Below, piece after piece: positions 57,867 through 64,000 of a stretch of 64,000 nucleotides of DNA. Within the stretch, counting starts at the first letter, position 1. Every line of letters starts with the position of its first letter. The DNA is from Amycolatopsis arida (GTDB lineage: Bacteria > Actinomycetota > Actinomycetes > Mycobacteriales > Pseudonocardiaceae). Location of the stretch: positions 248,001 to 312,000 of the forward strand of contig NZ_FOWW01000004.1 of assembly GCF_900115565.1 (NCBI RefSeq). Reading direction: 5' to 3'. The notes beneath the pieces are model-generated. The model saw only the letters and a program-made list of their open reading frames with translations, was not told the DNA's origin and searched no databases. Both the position numbers and the translations under genes were made by a program.

Positions 57867-59276
57867 TCAGCCGACGCGGGCGGGCGCCGGGCCCGCCGGG
57901 TCACCGGTCGGCGCGGGCACCCGGAGGAACAGCGTCAGCACCGCGCTGACCACGTACAACCCGGCGAAGGTCAGCATGACACCTTCCACGCCCAGCGACC
58001 CGAGGAACAGGCCGGCGATCGCCGGGCCGGCCATGACGCTCGCGCCGGCGCCGAGGTTGAGCGCGGCCATGGCCTGGCCCTTGTGCTCGGGGGCGAGCGA
58101 GGGCATCAGCGCCGACAGCGGGACGTATCCGGCGAGCGTGGCGCCGTAGAGCGCGGCCACGAGCAGCGCCAGCCAGTACTGCGGCCCGGCCGCCACGGGC
58201 ACGTAGTACAGCAGCACGGTGGTGAGCGCCGAGCCGACGCCGCCGAACCACGTCACCGTGCGCCGCCAGCCGAGCCGGTCGCCGACGATGCCGAAGATCA
58301 GGTTGAAGACGATGTTGGTGGCGAACATGACGGTCAGCAGCCGCAGCCACTCGCCGAGGGTGAACCCGATGGTCTGGGTGAAGAAGACCGGGAGGAACAC
58401 CAGGTAGCCGAACTGCGGGGCGGTGTTGATCATCCGGACCACGGCGCCCAGTCCGATCCTCGGGTTGCGCCACAGGATCGTCACGCTGCCCAGCAGGGTG
58501 ATCAGCGGGCGTTCCCCCGGCGGCGCGAGGCGGGCGTAGCCGGTGCGCTCGCGCACGCCGAGCAACGCCACCAGCCCGCCGGCGGTGATGAGCGCGAGGG
58601 CGAACCACAGCGTGCGGTACTCGCCGACGGCCGGCACCAGCCCGCTGGCCACCAGCGACCCCAGTGTCGGCAGCCCGCCGGTGAAGGCGAACCAGAACCA
58701 GCCGACCGCGGTGCCGAGCCGGTGGCGCGGGGTGGCCGCGGCGATCCAGACCAGGAAGCCGAACGCGAACAGCGGGTAGCCGAACCCGCGCAGGCCATAG
58801 CCGAGCAGCAGCAGCGGGTAGTTCACCGTGGGCACGGCCACGGCGAGGAACAGCACCTGCAACGCCACCCAGATCGCCAGGCCGAGCCACATCACCCGGC
58901 GCGGCCCCCACAGGTCGGACAGCGCGCCGGACAGCCATGCCGCCACGCCCGCGGTCACGCCGTACACGGTGAACAGCACCGCGACCTGGTGCTCGGTCAG
59001 CCCGCGGGCGAGCAGGTACGGCGAGAGGTAGCCGGCCTCGACACCGTCGCCGATCATGAAGATCAGCAGGCCGACGAAGCCCCACGCCAGCGGGCGGGGA
59101 ATGCCCAGCCGGTCCACCCAGGACCGGGCCGGGGGCCCCTCGGCCGGGGTCGCGTCCCGGCCCGGCGGGCCCGCCGGCTCCGCCGCCCCTGACGCGGCGG
59201 GTGTCACCGGCGCCACCGGCTCGGCCGGCGTGTCGGACCCCGCTCGGCCGTGACGTGACACCTCGCTGTGTCCCAT
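57867..59276 (-). CDS. MFS transporter, polyol (RbtT/DalT/CsbX-like) permease
   Basis: A 469-residue transporter. RPLAWGFVGLLIFMIGDGVE and AGYLSPYLLARGL match the polyol permease group that imports ribitol and D-arabinitol. The N-terminal 45 residues are Pro/Ala-rich and cytoplasmic. ATG at 59276 is preferred over the upstream start at 59396. It is the first gene of the five-gene operon (permease, kinase, kinase, phosphatase, dehydrogenase), divergent from the DeoR-type gene at 59526, and is probably repressed by it. Confidence 0.87.
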   Translation of the reverse strand: MGHSEVSRHGRAGSDTPAEPVAPVTPAASGAAEPAGPPGRDATPAEGPPARSWVDRLGIPRPLAWGFVGLLIFMIGDGVEAGYLSPYLLARGLTEHQVAVLFTVYGVTAGVAAWLSGALSDLWGPRRVMWLGLAIWVALQVLFLAVAVPTVNYPLLLLGYGLRGFGYPLFAFGFLVWIAAATPRHRLGTAVGWFWFAFTGGLPTLGSLVASGLVPAVGEYRTLWFALALITAGGLVALLGVRERTGYARLAPPGERPLITLLGSVTILWRNPRIGLGAVVRMINTAPQFGYLVFLPVFFTQTIGFTLGEWLRLLTVMFATNIVFNLIFGIVGDRLGWRRTVTWFGGVGSALTTVLLYYVPVAAGPQYWLALLVAALYGATLAGYVPLSALMPSLAPEHKGQAMAALNLGAGASVMAGPAIAGLFLGSLGVEGVMLTFAGLYVVSAVLTLFLRVPAPTGDPAGPAPARVG

Positions 59277-59495
59277 GGCCACCACCTTCTTCCTCGCCCT
59301 CGCTGCCCCCTGCGCGCTCCCGCGGCCGTCCGACGAGGAGCGCACCGAGCAGACCTCGACCGGTGCCGGTGCGGCAATCGTTCCGGCGCAACACACCGGG
59401 AAGTCCGGCGGCGCCGATGTGAAGTTCCGGACCGGTGGCCGGGCCGCGGCCGGGATTGGGCCCGGTCGTCGCGTGAGGTTCGTGATAACTTCACT

Positions 59496-59505
59496 CGAAC
59501 GTTCG
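59496..59505. promoter_or_regulatory. Palindrome CGAACGTTCG in the divergent DeoR/permease region
   Basis: A perfect 10-base palindrome 20 bases before the DeoR-type ATG. TTCGTG occurs twice around it (59480-59485 and 59502-59507). A candidate site for the DeoR-type repressor in the 249-base intergenic region between the divergent genes. Confidence 0.45.
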
Positions 59506-59525
59506 TGGCGGCGAGGAGGCCGGAG

Positions 59526-60383
59526 ATGCCGGCGCGGTGGAAGGATCCGAGCGGCTCGGCGGACGGGCGCGACGTGCCCGGCCAGCCCGCCGGGGTGGCG
59601 CCGTCAGTGCGGTCGGGCGCCCAGTGGGACCGGCAGCGGCGGATCCGCGAGCGGGTGAGCGCCGTGGGGTTCCTGCGGACCGCCGACCTGGCCGCGGAGT
59701 TCGGGGTCAGCCTGATGACCATCCACCGGGACTTCGACGTGCTGCAGGCGCAGGGCTGGCTGCGCAAGGTGCGCGGCGGCGCCACGGCCGTGCCGTCGGC
59801 GATGTTCCACGGCGACGTCGAGCAGCGGATGGCGGCGAACCCGGCGGCCAAGCGGCGGCTGGCCGCCGCGGCGCTGGACCTGGTGGTTCCCGGCCAGGTG
59901 GTGATGCTCGACGAGAGCACCACCTGCCTGTACCTGGCCCAGCGCCTGGCGGAGCGCACGCCGTTGACGCTCGTGACGTACTTCCAGCCGGTGGTCGAGT
60001 TGCTCGCCGGCACGCCCGGGATCACCCTGATCGCGCTGGGCGGGGAGTACTTCCCGGCCTACGACGCTTTCCTCGGGCTGTACACCGCTGAGGGCGTGGC
60101 CAAGGTTCGGGCGGACACCGTGTTCCTGTCCACCACGGCCATCTCGCACGGGCGGTGCTACCACCAGTCACAGGAGACGGTCGCGGTGAAGCGGGCGCTC
60201 ATGGCGGCGGCGTCGCGCCGGGTGCTGCTCGTCGACCACACCAAGTTCGCCCGCCAGGGCCTCTACGCACTGGCCGCGCTCGCCGACTTCGATCTCGTGC
60301 TCGTCGACGAGGGGCTGCCGCCGGCCGAGCAGCGCCGGCTCCGCGACACCGGCGTCGCGCTCCGCGTCGTCCCGACCCGCTGA
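59526..60383 (+). CDS. DeoR-family transcriptional regulator
   Basis: A 285-residue protein. Residues about 35-90 contain the DeoR helix-turn-helix (GFLRTADLAAEFGVSLMTIHRDFDVLQ), followed by the sugar-phosphate-binding domain (LDESTTCLYLAQRL, FLSTTAISHGR, LVDHTKFA). DeoR proteins usually repress sugar operons until a phosphosugar binds, and the adjacent polyol operon supports this. ATG at 59526 fits the domain start and follows CGGAGA. Confidence 0.88.
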   Translation: MPARWKDPSGSADGRDVPGQPAGVAPSVRSGAQWDRQRRIRERVSAVGFLRTADLAAEFGVSLMTIHRDFDVLQAQGWLRKVRGGATAVPSAMFHGDVEQRMAANPAAKRRLAAAALDLVVPGQVVMLDESTTCLYLAQRLAERTPLTLVTYFQPVVELLAGTPGITLIALGGEYFPAYDAFLGLYTAEGVAKVRADTVFLSTTAISHGRCYHQSQETVAVKRALMAAASRRVLLVDHTKFARQGLYALAALADFDLVLVDEGLPPAEQRRLRDTGVALRVVPTR

Positions 60384-60484
60384 CCACCGAGTTCGACGCC
60401 AGGAACCGCGAGTCGCGCCGCGGCGTGGAAGCAAGAGTCCCGAGCCGCGCACGCGGAAGGCGCCGCTGCCGTAGGCTCGTACTC

Positions 60485-61165
60485 GTGATCAAAGACTCCG
60501 CCGCCGAGCTGTTCGACGGCCTCGCCGCGACCTATGACGGGGACGACTACCACCGGATTGTTGCCGAACGGCTCGTCGACGGCGTGCCGGTCCCGGCGGG
60601 CGCGGGCACCGGCTCGGACGGCGGACCGAACACCCTGCTGGACAGGGTGCTGGACATTGCCACCGGCACCGGCGAGGCGGCGTTCGCGGCGGTGCGCCGG
60701 CTGGGCGCCCGCCACGTGCTGGCCGTCGACATCGCGCCCGGCATGATCGCCGAGGCGAGGGCGAAGGCCAGCACGAGGGACCCGGATCGGCGGATCGAGT
60801 GGCGGGTGGCGCCGGGCGTCCCGGCGCCGGTCACTCCGGCGAGCGTCGACCTCGTGCTCTGCGCGTCCGCGCTGCACTTCCTCGGCACCGCCGCGCTCGT
60901 TGACTGGCGGCGGGTGCTGCGCCCCGGCGGCCGGGTGGCCTTCACCCTCCCTTGTGCCAGCACCTTCGCCGCCTCCGGCGCGGCGGCCGCCCTGCTCGCT
61001 CCCGACCTTCGGCCACCCGCGACCGCCGGGGAGGCGGCCGCGTCGGCGGCGACCGCCGGCTTCACCGAGGTCTCCGTCGAGCGCCTCGTGGTGCGCGCCG
61101 GTGGCCGGGCCAGGGCGGTATATGTTGTGCACGCACTCGCCGGGCCCACTCCGGGTCCGGTCTGA
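60485..61165 (+). CDS. SAM-dependent methyltransferase
   Basis: A 226-residue class I methyltransferase with motif I LDIATGTGEAAFAAVRR and LVLCASALHFL. It resembles UbiE/Coq5-type enzymes, but the substrate is not predictable. GTG at 60485 is seven bases after a TAGGCT box (60472-60477), so a leaderless message is likely. It stands alone between the DeoR gene and the SARP gene. Confidence 0.82.
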   Translation: MIKDSAAELFDGLAATYDGDDYHRIVAERLVDGVPVPAGAGTGSDGGPNTLLDRVLDIATGTGEAAFAAVRRLGARHVLAVDIAPGMIAEARAKASTRDPDRRIEWRVAPGVPAPVTPASVDLVLCASALHFLGTAALVDWRRVLRPGGRVAFTLPCASTFAASGAAAALLAPDLRPPATAGEAAASAATAGFTEVSVERLVVRAGGRARAVYVVHALAGPTPGPV

Positions 61166-61473
61166 CGCTATTCTGGGGCGGCCCGGCAAAAGCTCGGTAG
61201 AAAGGGCGACAGTACGAGGAACCATTCATACTCCGCGTTCCGTCACCCGCTCGGCCCAGGCCGGCGCGACCGCGGGGTTACCTACTGGTTGGTCGGTTCA
61301 CCTGGTCGTCGGGCTACTTGCGCCGGTTGGTACATGTAAGTAAGTTACCTGACGCGTCTTGGCTCAACAGTGCGAAGCGTCGAGTCGTCTGGGGCAAGTT
61401 TGGCTGCATCTTAACGTCACATAACGCTGCTGTACCCGTACCTCTTCTCGTCACGAAGCGCTGGGGGCTGGAT
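61166..61473. other. Intergenic promoter region of the SARP gene
   Basis: No gene is supported here. The stretch 61310-61445 is markedly AT-richer than the rest of the window and contains the palindrome GTAAGTTAC (61340-61348). The actual promoter could not be fixed. Confidence 0.5.
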
Positions 61474-62253
61474 GTGGCATGGAATTTCAGGGTGTTGGGT
61501 CCGCTCGTCGTCGAGCAGGACGGGCGCGATTTCACCCCGACCGCGCCCAAGCTGAGAACGCTGCTCGGTTTGCTGGTCGCCCAGCAGAACCGGATGGTCC
61601 GGACCAGCGCGCTCATCGACGAGCTGTGGGGCGAAACGCCACCGGGTAGCGCCCGCGCCGTCGTCCAGACCTACGTGCACCGGCTCCGCCGGCTGTTCCT
61701 CGGCGAGGGCGCCGTACCTGCGGAGATCGGCCTCCACACCTACGGCGACGGGTACTGCCTCCGCGTCCCGACGACCCGCGTGGACCACTGCGCCTTCAAC
61801 GACCTGGTCAGGGACGGCGCGGCCGCCAGGGCCGGTGGCGATCTCGACCGCGCGTCGACCCTGCTGCGCCGGGCGCTCGCCCTCTGGCACGGCCCGGCCA
61901 TGGCCGGGGTGGAGACCGGGAGCCGGCTGTCCGCCTTCGCCGCCAGGATGGAGGAGAACCGGCTGCACGCGCTCGAGGCTCGCATCGACGTGGATCTCGA
62001 GCTCGGGCTGCACCGGGTGCTGGTCGCCGAGCTCAAGGAGCACGTCCTCACCTTCCCGCTGCACGAGGGGTTCCACGCCCGCCTCATGCGGGCCCTGTAC
62101 GGATGCGACCGGCGACCCGAGGCGCTCGACGTCTACCGCGACTTCCGCCATCGGATGATCAGCTCGGTGGGGCTCGAGCCATCGAACTCGCTGCAGCGGC
62201 TGCACCAGTCGATGATCTCCGGCGAGACGCCCGCCGGCTCGCGGTACCCCTGA
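61474..62253 (+). CDS. SARP-family regulator (small, OmpR-type HTH plus BTAD)
   Basis: A 259-residue SARP. Residues about 3-95 form the winged-helix DNA-binding part (NFRVLGPLVVEQDGRDFTPT to AVVQTYVHRLRRLF), followed by a BTAD domain (CAFNDLVRDGAAARAGGDLD to GLEPSNSLQRLHQSM). SARPs of this length, like ActII-4 or DnrI, activate antibiotic genes through heptameric repeats. GTG at 61474 is chosen because it places the domain start correctly. Its target may lie outside the window. Confidence 0.9.
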   Translation: MAWNFRVLGPLVVEQDGRDFTPTAPKLRTLLGLLVAQQNRMVRTSALIDELWGETPPGSARAVVQTYVHRLRRLFLGEGAVPAEIGLHTYGDGYCLRVPTTRVDHCAFNDLVRDGAAARAGGDLDRASTLLRRALALWHGPAMAGVETGSRLSAFAARMEENRLHALEARIDVDLELGLHRVLVAELKEHVLTFPLHEGFHARLMRALYGCDRRPEALDVYRDFRHRMISSVGLEPSNSLQRLHQSMISGETPAGSRYP

Positions 62254-62255
62254 CC

Positions 62256-62286
62256 GGCCAGCTCGGGAGCCGCTCCCGAGCTGGCC
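62256..62286. terminator. Bidirectional hairpin between convergent SARP-type genes
   Basis: Perfect 14-base arms GGCCAGCTCGGGAG and CTCCCGAGCTGGCC with a three-base loop, two bases after the SARP stop and seven bases before the end of the minus-strand AfsR-like gene. Confidence 0.8.
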
Positions 62287-62293
62287 GTCGTCG

Positions 62294-64000
62294 TCAGGAC
62301 AGTGCCGGCTGGCCGATCAGCGCCGCCTCGTCCAGCGGCGACCGCTGCCGGGGCGGGTGCCGCTCGACACCGAGCTGGTGCCCGACCGTGCGCACCCGCG
62401 GCAGGAACCAGTACCGGAACCGGTCGGGCTCGCCGGTCACCGGCTCGATCTCCAGCAGCCGCACCTCCGCGAGCTCCTCCAGCAGCGCCTCGGCCGTGTA
62501 CTCGTCGACGTCGAGGCTGGTCGCGGCGGCGCCGACGGTGACGTGGTGCGCGGCGGTCGCGGTGAGCGCGCGAAACGCCGCCCTGGCGTGCTCCGGCAGC
62601 ATCCGGTAGGTCCGCTCGACGCTCGGCCGCAGGGTGAGCGGGTCGGCCCCGGTGCTGACGCAGTGGCCGATCTCCTGGTTCAGCCACTGCGCCGCCCGAC
62701 CGATCGACCAGTGCGGTCGCAACTGCAGGCGGCTGGCCGCGGCGTGCAGCGCCGCGGGCAGGCCATCGCAGATCCGCACCACGCCGCGCGCGGCCTCGAC
62801 GTCCCGGCCGACCCGTTCGGCGCCGATCGCCTGGGCCAGCAGCTCGACACCGTCGGCCATCGTGAGCGGAGACAGGTCCACGGTCGTCGTCGGGTACGGC
62901 ACGGACAGCCGTCTCCGGCTCGCCGCCAGCACCCCGCAGCCGGGCCCGGCCGGCAGCAGCGCGAGCAGTTGCCGGTCGTCCACCACGTCGTCGAGCACGA
63001 TCAGCGCCTTCCGCTGCGCGGTCCAGCCGCGATAGGCGTGCAGCCGCTCGTCGGTCCCGCCCGGGATCTCGCCGGCCGGCACCCCCGCCCGGCGCAGCAG
63101 AGCACCGAGCACCTCGCCCAGCTCGGCGGGCTCGTCGCGGGCGTCCAGCAGCCGGGCGCTGAGCAGCCCGTCCGGGTACGCGTCGGCCAACCGGTGGGCC
63201 ACGTGCCGGCAGAACGCCAACTTCCCGACCCCTGGTGGCCCGATCACCACCGCGATCGGCCGCCCCTGGCCACCGGGCGACAGCGCCGACACCGCCGCCG
63301 CGACCTCCTCGTCCCTGCCGACCAGCGCCGGGCCCTCCGGGCTGAGCTGGGTGGGCACGTTCGGTCGGGAGCGGACCCGCGCGGAGCCGCCCACCGGCGT
63401 GAGGTCGAGGCTGCGGTCGGAAGCCAGCACGGCGCGGTGCAACCGCTGGATGTCCCGTGACGGGTCCAGGCCGAGCTCGTCAGCCAGCACGGTCCGGGCT
63501 TGCTGGTAGGCGTGCAGCGCCTCCGAACGCCGGCCGGCCCGGTACAGCGCCAGCATCAACTTGGCCTGGAACCCCTCGTGCGTCGGCTGCTGGGCGACCA
63601 GCCCGGTCAGCTCGCCGAGGAGGCTGTGGTGCCGGCCGAGCCGGAGGTCGGCGTCGATGCGCAGCTCCAGCGTGCTCTTGCGGATCTCCTCCAGCCGCAG
63701 CACCTCGGCCTGCAGGAGTGGGCCGGGATCGACGTCGACGAGCGCCGGTCCGCGCCACACGGTCAGCGCCTTGGCGAGGGTGTCCGCGGCCTGTGCCACC
63801 TCGCCCGACTCGAGCTGGGCGTGACCCCGCTGGGCGAGTGACTCGAAGATCCGCGCGTCGAGCGACTCCGGCGACAGGGACAGCAGGTAGCCGCTGGGAA
63901 AGGAGTGCAGCGCCGTGGATCGTCCGGCCTGGTCCGAACCGGCGGGCTCGGGGGCCCGGAGCTTGAGCAGCTTGCGGAGCTGGTAGATGTAGGTCTGCAG
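62294..64000 (-). CDS. AfsR-like regulator (SARP plus NB-ARC), truncated by window end
   Basis: The frame runs from the window end to a stop at 62294, at least 568 residues. The visible part begins with the end of the winged-helix domain (LQTYIYQLRKLLK), then BTAD (TLAKALTVWRGPAL, VLADELGLDPSRDIQRLHRAVL), then an NB-ARC P-loop domain with VVIGPPGVGK and ALIVLDDVVDD. Only the 5' part of the DNA-binding domain is missing. It ends shortly after the winged-helix-like C-terminal of NB-ARC, so there is no TPR part as in AfsR. This could act as an ATP-responsive pathway regulator. Confidence 0.9.
   Translation of the reverse strand: MQTYIYQLRKLLKLRAPEPAGSDQAGRSTALHSFPSGYLLSLSPESLDARIFESLAQRGHAQLESGEVAQAADTLAKALTVWRGPALVDVDPGPLLQAEVLRLEEIRKSTLELRIDADLRLGRHHSLLGELTGLVAQQPTHEGFQAKLMLALYRAGRRSEALHAYQQARTVLADELGLDPSRDIQRLHRAVLASDRSLDLTPVGGSARVRSRPNVPTQLSPEGPALVGRDEEVAAAVSALSPGGQGRPIAVVIGPPGVGKLAFCRHVAHRLADAYPDGLLSARLLDARDEPAELGEVLGALLRRAGVPAGEIPGGTDERLHAYRGWTAQRKALIVLDDVVDDRQLLALLPAGPGCGVLAASRRRLSVPYPTTTVDLSPLTMADGVELLAQAIGAERVGRDVEAARGVVRICDGLPAALHAAASRLQLRPHWSIGRAAQWLNQEIGHCVSTGADPLTLRPSVERTYRMLPEHARAAFRALTATAAHHVTVGAAATSLDVDEYTAEALLEELAEVRLLEIEPVTGEPDRFRYWFLPRVRTVGHQLGVERHPPRQRSPLDEAALIGQPALS

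Noticed and set aside
1-64000. tRNA, rRNA, CRISPR arrays, insertion sequences and attachment sites
   Set aside because: None was recognised on either strand; no transposase or integrase motif and no tRNA-like cloverleaf was seen.

Overview
The window is GC-rich throughout, with G/C strongly favoured at third codon positions, stop/start overlaps of 1-14 bases, frequent GTG starts and promoters placed 7-8 bases from the start codon. StrR-type, SARP/AfsR-type, F420-type and RsbRST-type genes all point to a filamentous actinomycete; a member of the Pseudonocardiales is my inference, not something the sequence proves.

Left half (about 1-38.5 kb): a specialised-metabolite gene cluster, almost all on the plus strand. 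It opens inside a flavin monooxygenase, followed by a TetR regulator, a hydrolase, an acetoacetate-decarboxylase-like protein, an SDR and a DHA2 exporter with a 14-bp perfect palindrome in its leader. Two paralogous StrR-type activators follow; the first has an apparent single-base frameshift. The core at 13.2-18.1 kb is class II DAHP synthase, a PhzE-type ADIC synthase, a PhzD-type isochorismatase and an EntA-like dehydrogenase. That set would make 3-hydroxyanthranilate (3-HAA) from chorismate. PhzA/B/F/G are not visible, so a phenazine is unlikely. Around the core are two paralogous adenylate-forming ligases, a FAAL-like ligase, an acyl-CoA dehydrogenase, two NAD(P)-dependent reductases, a free-standing carrier protein, a split dikinase-like phosphotransferase with a winged-helix partner, three SRPBCC proteins, a P450, two Baeyer-Villiger-type monooxygenases, a methyltransferase, a UbiA-type prenyltransferase and an MMPL exporter. 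Working model (inference): an activated 3-HAA unit is joined to a carrier-bound acyl chain, oxidised, possibly prenylated, and exported. The product is unknown to me.

Middle (38.6-53.1 kb): a DEAD-box helicase, an orphan DUF742 protein lacking a normal long-form start, a decayed ABC-ATPase fragment, an RsbR-RsbS-RsbT-RsbX-PP2C partner-switching operon, a manganese catalase, a response regulator, small stress or housekeeping genes (DUF2231, RraA-like, DUF2795, F420-type nitroreductase), a GlxA-type AraC regulator, and a pair of MEDS-domain proteins carrying a kinase-like ATPase and a STAS domain. The theme is stress signalling by partner switching, with no sigma factor gene in the window.

Right end (53.2-64 kb): a minus-strand catabolic operon (polyol-type MFS permease, two FGGY kinases, a histidine phosphatase, a D-2-hydroxyacid dehydrogenase) divergent from a DeoR-family regulator, then a methyltransferase, a small SARP regulator, and a large AfsR-like regulator cut by the window end. 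The two SARP-type genes converge on a strong bidirectional terminator.
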